Part shown: piece by piece, positions 51,557 to 61,856 of the stretch
How the letters are laid out: every line of letters starts with the position of its first letter
How positions within the stretch are numbered: position 1 is the first letter of the stretch
NCBI GenBank assembly: GCA_022496205.1
Contig: WTXD01000078.1
Coordinates: forward strand, 38,894 to 102,893
Direction of reading: 5' to 3'
From: Gloeopeniophorella convolvens
Lineage: Eukaryota; Basidiomycota; Agaricomycetes; Russulales
DNA: 64,000 nucleotides
Notes under the pieces: model-generated
The model's database searches: none
The model's input: the letters and a program-made list of their open reading frames with translations, nothing else
What the model was told of the DNA's origin: nothing
Made by a program: the position numbers and the translations under genes

Positions 51557-54500
51557 CTAATGTGTTATGGTGTCCATACACCGCATCCAGTCTCGTCCGT
51601 GAACAAACCTGCTCAGATCTAAGACTGTCTCGTTTTCAACGGAAGCAACCCACACATTGCTCGGACGATGCAACCCGGTCCTGTGTGGTCCTGGAACCCA
51701 CACGAGAAGCTCTCCCTCTGGTCCACGTATCCAGCCGTCGACATCGATTACAGACTGGTCTGTGAAGCTAGGCATGCTGGGCGTCGCACTGCTACCACAA
51801 GATGAAGGATGGATTGAGTACAGAAACCGGAAAATAAGATGTCTAACTTACGAACTAGGTGTTCGTGAGTCCAGGGGATTTTCCGCGATACTCTGGATGT
51901 CCACTTTCCATAGGCCGATCGAGCCGTCATCGGAACCCGAGGCAATGTGGTGACCGTCTGGCGAGAATGCAACAGAGCTGACCGAATCAGTGTGCCCTGT
52001 GAATGACCCTGCGACGACCTCGCCTGTCTTGACATCCCAGACACGGACCGTCTCGTCATACGATCCCGAGGCAATGTGGTGACCGTCTGGCGAGAACGCG
52101 ACAGAGTTGACCAAACTGGTGTGCCCCTTGAATGGCCCCGCGACGACCTGGCCTGTCTTGGCATCCCAGACACGGACCGTCTTGTCCCACGATCCCGAGG
52201 CGATGTGGTGACCGTCTGGCGAGAACGCGACAGACCTGACCAACTCGGTGTGCCCCTCGAACGGCCCTGCGACAACCTGGCCTGTCTTGGCATCCCAGAC
52301 ACGGACCGTGTTGTCAAACGATCCCGAGGCAATGTGGTGACCGTCTGGCGAGAACGCGACAGAGTTGACCGAAATGGTGTGCCCCTTGAACGGCCCCGCG
52401 ACGACCTGGCCTGTCTTGGCATCCCAGACACGGACCGTCTTGTCCTCCGATCCCGAGGCAATGTGGTGACCGTCTGGCGAGAATGCAACAGAGCTGACCG
52501 AATCAGTGTGCCCTGTGAATGACCCTGCGACGACCTCGCCTGTCTTGACATCCCAGACACGGACCGTCTTGTCCTCCGATCCCGAGGCAATGTGGTGACC
52601 GTCTGGCGAGAACGCGACAGAGTTGACCGAACTGGTGTGCCCCGTGAATGGCCCCGCAACGACCTGGCCTGTCTTGGCATCCCAGACACGGACCGTGTTG
52701 TCAAACGATCCCGAGGCAATGTGGTGACCGTCTGGCGAGAACGCGACAGAGTAGACCGAAGCGGTGTGCCCCTTGAATGGCCCCGCAATGACCTGGCCTG
52801 TCTTGGCATCCCAGACACGGACCGTGTTGTCCGACGATCCCGAGGCAATGTGGTGACCGTCTGGCGAGAACGCGACAGAGTAGACCGAACTGGTGTGCCC
52901 CGTGAATGGCCCCGCAACGACCTGGCCTGTCTTGGCATCCCAGACACGGACCGTGTTGTCAAACGATCCCGAGGCAATGTGGTGACCGTCTGGCGAGAAC
53001 GCGACAGAGTAGACCGAAGCGGTGTGCCCCTTGAATGGCCCCGCAATGACCTGGCCTGTCTTGGCATCCCAGACACGGACCGTGTTGTCCGACGATCCCG
53101 AGGCAATGTGGTGACCGTCTGGCGAGAACGCGACAGAGTTGACCGAAGCGGTGTGCCCCTCGAACGGCCCCGCGACGACCTGGCCTGTCTTGGCATCCCA
53201 GACACGGACCGTGTTGTCCAACGATCCCGAGGCAATGTGGTGACCGTCTGGCGAGAACGCAACAGAGTTGACCCAATTGGTGTGCCCCTTGAACGGCCCC
53301 GCGACGACCTGGCCTGTCTTGGCATCCCAGACACGGACCGTGTTGTCCGACGATCCCGAGGCAATGTGGTGACCGTCTGGCGAGAACGCGACAGAGTTGA
53401 CCGAAGCGGTGTGCCCCTCGAACGGCCCCGCGACGACCTGGCCTGTCTTGGCATCCCAGACACGGACCGTGTTGTCCAACGATCCCGAGGCAATGTGGTG
53501 ACCGTCTGGCGAGAACGCAACAGAGTTGACCCAATTGGTGTGCCCCTTGAACGGCCCCGCGACGACCTGGCCTGTCTTGGCATCCCAGACACGGACCGTG
53601 TTGTCAAACGATCCCGAGGCAATGTGGTGACCGTCTGGCGAGAACGCGACAGAGTTGACCCGATTGGTGTGCCCCTTGAATGGCCCCGCGACGACCTGGC
53701 CTGTCTTGGCATCACAGACACGGACCGTGTTGTCCAACGATCCCGAGGCGATACGTGTACCGTCCGGGGAGAATGCAATGCTGAGACATCCCCCCACACC
53801 GGAATGACCATCTCCTGTGATGGCCAACTGGACAACCGCCCCCGTTCCAGCGACAGCGTGTTTGGGAACAAGCGTGCGTAATGACTGAAAATGATGGATT
53901 TTTCAGGACAAAACGGGAGGGCTGACAGGTAAATGTGCGGAGCGCTCGCTGCTATAGGCATCCCAAAATACCGCACAAATTTCAGCGCGTCGTTCGTCCA
54001 TGTCATGAGCGCGTCAATCGCTGCTGAACACTGATTTTGACGCCATCCGTCAGGACTGCTGCACATTACAAAGGGCGCGGATCGATACTCACCTTGTCAC
54101 GATGCTTTGTCTGCCAGACCTTCGCAATCGACATGGCCTCCGACGCGAGATTGACAGCGCCAAGCAGGCTCATGGCTTCCAGCCAGGAAAGGAAGTCAGT
54201 CTCGAAGAACAATTGCAACATATCGACGAGCTCTTCGAGGGATCCGTACTGGAGATGGTTGTCCCAACAGCGACAGGCGTATGACAGTGCGCGCGAGATG
54301 CGCTTATCTCTGAGGCCTGGGAGATCTGAGACGTCTTCGTTTCGATCATATGACCTCGGGAGCTTGCACATGTCGAATTCGAGTTCTTCATGCATGACGT
54401 CGAATGAACAGCACGCCAGCCGATGGTGAGCGTCGCCAAGGTCAACCCAGAACTTCCTGGCCCTCTGTTTGTCTGTAAGGAAGTCACGGAAGGACGTGTG

Positions 54501-57315
54501 GAGCGGAACAACAGGCAGGGATGAGTCGGATTCGGAGGTAACATTGCTCAGCAACGAGCCAAGGTGACCGACAACTGCCCGTATCGAATCTTCGTCAAGG
54601 CGGTCATCGGACTTTTCATGCTGGTGCATTTCAGCGAGAGCGCTGATAGAGAATGGCTCGAATGCAGCGAATAGCTGCCCCGCGACAGATCTGAATAAGG
54701 GGAGGACACCGTCGTCGTCGAAGCATGCGGACAGTACGGTTATATATAATTCATCCAGGGGGTTTGCAGCTGCCTGGCCGCCGGACACAGGGTGGAGAAG
54801 TTGTTTGGCGATCCAAGACGTGGTACGGCCGGCCGGAGGGCGTTGGATGTAGTCGCATGCGACAGCTGCCCACTGGAACGATCGTTCCGCCTTCTCAGCC
54901 AGCCTGGCACCGTACAACTCGTAAAGATTACTGGCTCGGAGTTGGTGGCGAACGTAGGCGTCGATATCGGTGACCGTTGTAGAGGAAAGGACCCGGTCGT
55001 TCATGTGTCGAACCTCTACTGACAGGGGACCTGCTCTGCTGAAGGCGTCCACAATGTCCTTCTCTGGCCTCGAAGTGATAAGGATGCGGAAATTCGACGG
55101 GAGTTTGGAGATGCGACTGGCGAGGAACGTGTGCAGCCCAGCCACTCCCGATGCGGCTTCAGATTCGTCCAACGCATCGATGACAATCAAGGTGGGTCCG
55201 ATGAAGGGTACGCCCTCGAGTGACTTCAATAGCATGACGTCGAATATGCTACTATAGTCCTGACGACTCCGAAGAGACGTGTTATTCTCGACGATCTTGC
55301 CCAAGGAAACTCTGAACGTTGGATACCGGTCCGCAAGGTCGTGGACGAGGCCGGTGAGAAGAAGGTGACTGCCTTGGTCGTCGTGATTGGATCGCCGGGT
55401 CCGTGAGAAGACGAATGAAGAGGCGAGACGGCCTGTCTCATGGAACTGGAACGCAATCTCGTTCGCGATGGACGACTTGCCTGTACCCGCTTGGCCAAAC
55501 AGGATGAGGGCCTGCGAGGGTCCGGGGCTGTTCACCCAGTCGGTGATGTAGTTCAAGAAGGCAAGACGAGTCCCTTGAATGCACCTCTTGTCAGGGAGGA
55601 AGCTTGCCCCCTTTGGATACGGAATCTCTTTGATATCCACGATCGTACCTAGGGGAGGTGATGGTTCAATATCCTAGCACATGTCGAAATTGCTGTCATC
55701 ACATACCAATGTCCTCAATTCCGCTCGCAACCTTTTCGAGCTGACCGGAGAGCGCGTCTATCCGATCGGGGATTTTGAGCACCGCCATCTCGGTGGTGAT
55801 GATAGCATGATCCAGAAAGCCCCGTTGTAGTTTCCCGAGGAGCTCAACATACTTTCTGACGTCCTCATTAGCATTGCGCCCAACATTATTTATGAATCGC
55901 GACCCTTCAGGCCATTTAATAAGCGCGACACCACGATTAGGCGATGGGAGGAACATACAGAAGTCTGTCTTTTTTGCGTAGTTCTGGATCAAATCGCCGC
56001 ATTCGCACACGATGTGCAGCATCCTCTGTAGAATCTTGACCTGCACGCTGCTTGGCTGGAGCTTCTCCAGACCCACCCCCAGCTTTGCGAGGTCGAACGC
56101 ATCCCGGATTGCGATCTGCAAGGCCCCGAAGCTGGCATCGCGCTCGACTTGAGCGATGAACGTCTGTTACCGCGTTATGACAGTAAGCATATGGTCGCGG
56201 ATGCCGCGTTGGAGGGCCCACCTTTGGAATGCACGAGAGGATACTCCATGCCATCTTCGCCCAAGGATGTATCTAATAGGCGGTCTCCGGCTCAGCAAGC
56301 GTCGAGGGATGGAAAGATCGACAGCACCTCTGCAATCTTATCCACTATGTCTACGACCTGCTTGACATTGTTGAGAGCGGGGGCCCACGTGTCGTACAGA
56401 CCCACGACTTCCTCGAGGTCGCCCGGCGCTTTATCTGCAATCTGCATGGTCTGACTTATGGAATCTTTGGTGCCCTTGAGGTTGTCCATCGCCTTCTTGG
56501 CACTGCTTGAAGCCACCTCCGCAGAATGTACCTGATCCTCCATGCTAACATCTGGCGGAGCACCAGATCCGCCTGCTTCACCAAGAACTCTGCCGTCTTG
56601 AGGTGACGTAACAGGGGCCCGGGGAGAGCTGACAATCGCAGTCCCCATACGCTGACTCGATGTTCCAGGAAGGTCTATAGAGAGTACGAGAGTTGTCGTC
56701 CCAGTCGGATGGACTATAAGGTCAAACGCTGCGCGGGATGGTAAGCGGACAGGAAAAACAAGATAGCTCAGAGGGTCCCACACTGGAGAGATATCGCACG
56801 AAGCGATTCCAAGGGTATCACGACCGCTCCGTGAAGGGGGAGGTCTGCATGGGGCCACGTTCGGCACGCAAAGACGCTCACAATGAGACGTGAAGAGGAA
56901 GTGACAGTGCTATGAGTATGTGTTATGATCAACGCGAATGTAGAAAGTTGCTGTCTCTCACAAGCCAGAAAGGACCCCGTCCCACTGCACCGACCACCCC
57001 CTGCTCCGGATAGCCAACGTCTTCTCGGTCTTCGTTCCATCAGTCGCCGTCACATAGAATTTTCGCTCCTTCCCGCGCGATGTCCGGAGGTGAGGCAGGC
57101 CATCCGCTCGAACAACTACCTCAGGAGAGCGCTTGAGTTTCGGCGATTTGACAGGCTAGGATACTGCCACTTACCGGTCAATGTAGGGCGAGCACTGGTC
57201 GCCGGTGGCTGCTCAGGATTCCCCTGGGGTTCCACGTCGTCCCGAATGCTCCTGGGGGACAACTCAAGACCTACACCCGTAACATATAGCTGAGATGCAC
57301 CTACGAAGTCGCCAT
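51557..57315 (-). CDS. NLR-like protein: C2-like - helical - NACHT - 15 WD40 repeats
   Basis: A STAND-type signalling ATPase of the fungal NLR class, expected to be cytosolic and to oligomerise on ligand recognition by its WD40 propeller. The C2-like exon reads RSPEVVVRADGLPHLRTS, then KFYVTATDGTKTEKTLAIRS, joined to SSSRLIVSVFA. A low-complexity linker follows, then VDKIAE, IHPWAKMAWSILSCIPK and VERDASFGALQIAIRDAFDL. The NACHT starts near 55640: Walker A GQAGTGKSSIANEIAF about 55.48 kb, Walker B LIVIDALDES, then ILITSRPEKDI. Fifteen 43-residue WD40 repeats lie at 53.79-51.88 kb. The last exon 51.81-51.56 kb has DGWIRGPEGELLVWVPGPHR. The frame is lost by one base at a run of six C (53790-53795), before repeat one. 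That could be a sequencing slip or a real break. The 5' exon joins (ATG 57315) are tentative. Confidence 0.8.
51880..53790 (-). repeat. Fifteen near-identical WD40 repeats, 129 bp unit
   Basis: Each unit follows VAFSPDGHHIASGSxDNTVR and WDAKTGQVVAGPFxGHTxxV. Variation is concentrated at the residue after GS (F, L, S, E, W, Y, D), at the residue after GPF (K, E, T), and at the two residues after GHT (NW, AS, SS, IS, EL, SL, NR, DS). Units also repeat in pairs (258 bp), for example L/S pairs followed by S/F pairs, showing recent unequal exchange. The antisense frames over this array are long only because of the repeat. Confidence 0.93.
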
Positions 57316-57889
57316 GTTCAATTCGTTCTTCAGAGTTGCGCCGTCGCAGCTGGAGGTTGAAACAGTGTGGAGGGAGGACAAGAGAAGAGTAAAGAGGCAC
57401 TGGGTTGGAACTGCGTGTTGGGCAAAACGTGGCGCTAAACCCTATACCCACGCACTTCTTTGACAGGCAGGGTCTACAGCATTCTGCGCGTCCTGCGGAG
57501 CGCCGCATGCGAAGGATGTCCAATCTAGTAGTTGAAGGAGTTGGGATCCGGGCCCAAATTCCAACCTAGTTCGCTCGTTGCGTCATGCTAGGAATATCAA
57601 CCTGCTAAACACAAGGTCATTGCTGTATGAACAGCCGAGCTGGATGCCCCGCAGGTTGTCGTAAAGGATCGAAAGCCATTTCTTGACCATTTCCACAGCG
57701 CCGCAGCGCCGTCCGCCTTGTTGCCATTTCGGGGAGCCCTGGTCCGGCGACAAGCGCCGTCGAACCGCATGATGCGCCTGCACCCGGCGGACCCGACTCA
57801 GAACAATGCATAGATCTATTCAGCAATGCACTTCAAAGTACAGCACGAGCGCAGCACGACGACATGCAGGCCGCATCGCATCCCCTTAT
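57316..57889. other. Intergenic between NLR start and DAP1 end
   Basis: It should contain the NLR promoter and the DAP1 3' region. No gene seen. The matching unit A interval is 44896-45475. Confidence 0.5.
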
Positions 57890-58550
57890 TCAGACCGAGT
57901 CGTTCTCTACGAGGCGCCCGCAGACAATATACTTGTTGGAGAAGTGCTCGATCCAGCCCTTCATGTTCTCACTGCAGCTACAGTCAGCATCCATTCTGCA
58001 CGAACAAAGCGAGACACGCACATCTCCTCGGGCGTCAGGTCCTCGAGCTTGTCGAGGGGCTGATCGATCGGCGTCAGCATCTCTGTGGCCTCGATCAGCA
58101 CCTACACGAAAGACCGGGCCCGAATCGCACGCGTACGCACCGACGTCGAACGACTGCTTCGCCATCCCGCGCGACGCATCGCGCCCCGCAAAGTTGCCGT
58201 ACATGCCGTCTGTGCATGCCAGTCAGTTTGATGCCGCGACTGCAAGAGAGCGTGCGGCGCTCACCGGGCCCGTAGAAACCCCTGCCGGCCGTGACGTCGA
58301 ACACAGTGCCGGCGATGGCGAGGAGGATGCGGCCGCCGTCGCGGCCATCAAACGGCACGAGCGTGCGCGGGGTGAACGTCGTGAAGAGCAGCGCGGGGGC
58401 GTGCGTGCGGGGCATCCACGCGTACGCAGCCTTGAACTCTGAGGGCGGGGTGCGCGGGACAGTGGTGGAGGGCAGCAAGATGCGCTGGAGGAGGTAGAGG
58501 ATGTAGAGCAAGAGCGCAGTGTTGACGGGGTGTGCGAGTGAATAGGACAT
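57890..58550 (-). CDS. DAP1: DAP1/MAPR-type cytochrome b5-like heme protein
   Basis: A membrane-anchored heme-binding protein of the MAPR family. In fungi it binds and supports Erg11-type P450 in ergosterol synthesis at the endoplasmic reticulum. Exons 58550-58265, 58209-58141, 58082-58022 and 57971-57890 give 165 residues. The N-terminal segment NTALLLYILYLLQRILLP is the membrane anchor. The heme domain has TPRTLVPFDGRDGGRILLAI, GTVFDVTAGRGFYGPDGMYG and NFAGRDASRGMAKQSFDVEM, with the Tyr residues that ligate heme in this family. It continues with PLDKLEDLTPEE and ends SNKYIVCGRLVENDSV. All four exons join in frame. It is divergent to NC2-alpha, with 284 bp between start codons. A decayed copy lies at 45.5 kb. 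Confidence 0.94.
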
Positions 58551-58834
58551 ATCGCCAACTCGATGTCAATTAGCAAGCAGAGCGACGGTGGTGACGACGA
58601 CGTAGAGCTGAGGAAGACGGCGGTGTTCGGCTCAGCGGCAGCCGAAGGCCACGTGGTTAGACCCTAACCCAAGAGTGACGCAGTATAAGTGATGATCTAA
58701 TACAATCTCGCAGGAGCGCCGCGGCATAAATATCCGCCGTCGCCGCGTGCGCCCCCGCGTCTCCCTGCCCCCTCCGTGTCCCCGCCGCCGCTTCCGTCCG
58801 CCACCTACGCCCCCCAACCCCGCCCGCGCCCACA
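58551..58834. promoter_or_regulatory. Shared divergent promoter of DAP1 and NC2-alpha
   Basis: Only 284 bp separate the two start codons, so both promoters must lie here or overlap the genes. The stretch next to the NC2-alpha ATG is C-rich. The same arrangement is kept in the decayed unit A (46124-46358). Confidence 0.6.
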
Positions 58835-59612
58835 ATGAAGAACAGAAACAAGACGACCAAGTTCCCCGTCGTACGTGCCCCCGCGCCGCCCCCCGCGTGA
58901 CGCCGTGACGAGCCCGCCCGCCCGCCTGTACAGGCGCGCATCAAGAAGATCATGCAGAAGGACGAGGAGGTCGGCAAGGTCGCGCAGGCGACGCCCATCG
59001 TCATCTGTGCGTGTGCCGCGTCCCCGCGCTCCTGTGCCCCCGCCCGCGACTGATGCGACTGCCCCGCATGCCCCCAGCGAAGGCGCTCGAGCTGTTCCTG
59101 CAGCTCGTCGTCGACGAGGCGTCGCGCGTCACCACCGCGCGCGGCTCGAAAAAGGTCGAGGCCTATCACCTGTGCGCCGTCCCTTCCTTCCTGTCCGCGC
59201 ACGTGCACTGACGCCGCTGCCAAGGAAACACGCGATCGAGACGACCGAGATGCTCGACTTCCTCAAGGAGCTCGTCGAGGGCGTACCCGACCCGTCCGCA
59301 GGCGGCACGGTCTCGCTCGACGCGCCGGGCGACGGCGAGGGTGGTGGCGCGTCGACCTCGCGGCGCCGCGGTAAGAAGGCGCCTCCGCCTCCGCCGGCGG
59401 ACGAGGACGAGGACGGCGTGCCCGCACCGCCGGCGCCGAAGAAGCCGCGCCGCCCACGGCGGAAGAAGGGCGAAGCGCGCGAGGCGGATGGCGCAGGCGC
59501 AGGTGCGAGTACGGGCGCGGCGGAGCAGGACGACGCGATGCAGGACGCGGTGCCGCCGCCGAATCGGCGGGACGAGAACTGGGACCAAGACGACGAGAGC
59601 GGGGATAGATGA
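58835..59612 (+). CDS. BUR6: Negative cofactor 2 alpha subunit (DRAP1/Bur6)
   Basis: A nuclear histone-fold protein that pairs with NC2-beta, binds TBP on promoter DNA and controls RNA polymerase II initiation. Exons 58835-58870, 58934-59006, 59078-59171 and 59225-59612 give 196 residues. The histone fold runs FPVARIKKIMQKDEEVGKVA, ATPIVISKALELFLQ, EASRVTTARGSKKVEAYHLK and [17 protein letters not shown], as in human DRAP1. The C-terminus is low complexity with basic patches (KKPRRPRRKKGE) and an acidic end. The last intron ends CCAAG, an AAG acceptor. It is divergent from DAP1 and convergent with SLD5, with 150 bp between stops. Confidence 0.95.
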
Positions 59613-59762
59613 TAGGCCCGGTGGGCGGTGGTAGTCCCGGCACTGCGTATTGTTTTGTGATGTATGACGAGTGGACTCTGCGCTTTGCTTTGTTTTTGGA
59701 AATTTCGTGCGGTAGTGCGGGGTGTATGCGGAGGGAGGTGAAGGGTCGATGTGCGGGTCGGG

Positions 59763-60743
59763 TCAGACGAGCTCGACATTGCCCATCGCGAGGAGCTGCT
59801 CGACGACTGCGTACGGCGTGAGCACGATCTGGCCTTTCTGCATCTGCATTGTCGTCCCGCTGAGAGGTCCGGTCAGAGCTGAGGGCGATCGATAAGTGCG
59901 ATCTATACGCACTCGGGCAGCCGTACGGGCGGACAGTCGTCCCGCGCGTGGACAAAAACTGCGCGCGATTTGTCGGGCTCCGATACTGCGGTAATCAATC
60001 AGGGCGCAGATGTAGTAGAGAGGTGTTGGGCGTACTCATCGGGGGTGTGAAGGGCGTGTTGTCGTCGAGGCCCTGCTGGTGGTGCGGCAGCGCCTGCAGC
60101 ACCGACACACGAAAGTGATGCTCAGTGAGCTGCGCAAATCTGTTCGCACAACAATGTTAGCAACTACGTCGGGCGCTGGATAGCGCACGCACCGTCTGGC
60201 GTGGTCGAGCTCTGCCTGTGAGAGCCGCTCTTGGAGCTCGGGCGTCGCCACGATATACCGGGCGAATTTTTCGATCTACCGTCCGTTCGTGAGCAAGAGA
60301 GTGGCACAGGGTAAGGTGGGAGGGCGCACCTTGTACAGGCGCGTGCGGATATAGGAGCGCACGATAAACTTGACGCGCTCGACCTCGGTCTGAACGAGCA
60401 TGATGCGTGCGTGCTCCGCCTCGGACGAGTCGGGGTCTCCGCGCAGCGCCTGCACCGTGTCCGTCTGCGCACCGCCGCGAGTCACACGGCGCATCGGCAC
60501 AAGCATCAGGGACGCACGCACCTGGCGGCGGATGTGGTCGAGCAGCGCGCCGAGAACGTCCGCGCGGCCGGGGAGGATGTCCGGCGCGTGGCGCTCGTCG
60601 AGCCAGTGGCGCGTGAGCTGCTGCAGGAGCGTCTCGGGCGGCGCGCCCCAGTCGAGCGCGATGGGGCCCGGTGCGGGGGGCATGCGCACGTCGCCGTCGC
60701 CGTCCTCGTCCTCGTCGAGCAGAGCGGCGCGGCGCGGAGGCAT
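59763..60743 (-). CDS. SLD5: GINS complex subunit Sld5
   Basis: A subunit of the GINS tetramer, part of the CMG replicative helicase. Exons 60743-60522, 60464-60330, 60275-60193, 60139-60036, 59985-59913 and 59859-59763 give 237 residues. Family blocks are TRHWLDERHAPDILPGRADV, QTEVERVKFIVRSYIRTRLY, IEKFARYIVATPELQERLSQ, then AVFVHARDDCPPVRLPDGTT and the end QIVLTPYAVVEQLLAMGNVE before TGA. The fifth donor is placed at GTGCGT so that LPDGTT is restored. An acidic stretch (LDEDEDGDGDVRM) sits near the N-terminus. A 5' stub of the gene is repeated near 61.6 kb. Confidence 0.94.
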
Positions 60744-60950
60744 CGTCGCTGGTCGCCGGGTGATTAGTGGTCGGTGAAGAGATGGGCGCGGTCAGGTGAT
60801 GCAGGTGGCCTTACATGAACATAGAGCGCCGAGCGGGGGTGCGCCGCCTCTTCGCCGCCTCAGCGCTGCGCGACCTCGCTCGTGCTCGTTCCGTGCTCGT
60901 TCCGTTCGCCCCGCCCGCCGCCCTCGACTATCACCTGAGCTGCCCCGCGA

Positions 60951-60956
60951 TATAAG
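60951..60956 (+). promoter_or_regulatory. TATA box of cysteine-rich gene 1
   Basis: GATATAAG lies 59 bp before the ATG at 61010, followed by the conserved leader CCAGCCAGACACGGGC. Both elements recur at the same distance in the second copy. Confidence 0.6.
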
Positions 60957-61009
60957 ATGTAGGGGGAGAACCAGCCAGACACGGGCGTTCCTCGCTCCCG
61001 AGTCGCACG

Positions 61010-61317
61010 ATGGGCTGTATCGTCTCCTGCATCGTGGGCATCCCCCTCTGCATCGGCCGCTGCATCTTCAACATCTTTAACTGTATCACGGACTGCCTCG
61101 GGTGTATTTTCGTAGGTGCGCCTTCGATCACGCCTCGCTCTCCCCGCTCCTTCTGATGGAACGAGCCGCAGCGATCGGTTTGTGCTTAGCGGGCATCTTT
61201 GGCAGTATCTGGGATTGTCTCTGCTGCGGGTGCGTGGGCTCTGCGGGTGTGTCGTCTGGAAGTGCTGACTGGAGGCGCACGGGGTCTAGAGGGCCGCCTC
61301 TGGCTGCCAGTATCTGA
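61010..61317 (+). CDS. Small cysteine-rich hydrophobic protein 1
   Basis: Three exons (61010-61115, 61172-61229, 61290-61317) give 63 residues. The sequence repeats a GxxxCI-like step: MGCIVSCIVGIPLCIGRCIF, then NIFNCITDCLGCIFVAIGLC and LAGIFGSIWDCLCCG, ending GPPLAASI. Exon lengths of 106 and 58 nt are the same as in the tandem paralogue, and both introns keep frame with it, so the model is firm despite the size. The glycine at position 2 followed by cysteine would suit N-myristoylation and palmitoylation. Function is unknown. Similar tiny CI-rich proteins occur in other agaricomycetes, from general knowledge. Confidence 0.78.
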
Positions 61318-61499
61318 GCGGGACCTCCGGGACGGACTTGACACCGCGCTGCCCAGCTCTCGGAGGCCAAATTCTATATTGCCTGCTACTCGCGGTGACT
61401 CACGATACGAGGCGACATACGCGCTACGTGTATATATCGACTCGGACATGTCCATTGTCTACATGCGCTTCTCATACTATTGCGCGATGCCAGTGTTTG

Positions 61500-61616
61500 G
61501 ACTGGAGCAAGCGGAAGCTGTGCCTATGGGATCCGGCGCGGGGCCATGCGCACGTCTCCACCGCCGTCCTCCCCCCGTCGAGCAGAGCGATGCGGCCTGA
61601 TCCGGCGCGGAGGCAT
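61500..61616 (-). pseudogene. SLD5 5' stub
   Basis: The ATG at 61616 opens MPPRRIRPHRSARRGEDGGG and then DVRMAPRRIP before a stop. The intact SLD5 opens MPPRRAALLDEDEDGDGDVR. It was carried along by the 0.85 kb tandem duplication and is not a gene. Confidence 0.75.
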
Positions 61617-61798
61617 TGTCGCTGGTCGCCGAGTGATCAGTTGTCGGTGGAAAGCAGAGATGGGCGCGGTCAGGTGATGTGGGTGGCCGGGGGAACCCTA
61701 GCGCGGGGCATGACGAGCGAACGTGTGCGCTGCCTCGCCTGTGCTCGCTCCGGCGTTCGCCCCGCGCCGCCCTCGACGTCACCTAAGTTGCCCCACGA

Positions 61799-61804
61799 TA
61801 TAAA
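61799..61804 (+). promoter_or_regulatory. TATA box of cysteine-rich gene 2
   Basis: GATATAAAT lies 58 bp before the ATG at 61857, with the same CCAGCCAGACACGGGC leader as in copy 1. Confidence 0.62.
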
Positions 61805-61856
61805 TGCGCGGGGCGAGCCAGCCAGACACGGGCATTCCTCACTCCCGAATCGCGCG

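Larger units (their letters stand above)
48800..59345. repeat. Segmental duplication, unit B
   Basis: This is the right-hand copy of the 36.9-47.1 kb block. It holds the SLATT exon remnant, the spacer, the NLR gene, DAP1 and NC2-alpha. DAP1 and NC2-alpha are intact here. The single-copy genes SLD5, the cysteine-rich pair and URA2 follow directly, so the right-hand end is the ancestral arrangement. Confidence 0.82.

Noticed and set aside
52592..53881. Plus-strand open frame of 429 codons
   Set aside because: It is the antisense of the homogenised WD40 array. Its length comes from the 129 bp period being a multiple of three; it has no independent motif.
51748..54066. Minus frame of 772 codons rich in Arg/Ser/Pro over the WD40 region
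   Set aside because: The first part (DALMTWTNDALKFVRYFG) is real NLR sequence. After the six-C run it is the shifted reading of the WD40 repeats, whose proper frame ends at 51848.
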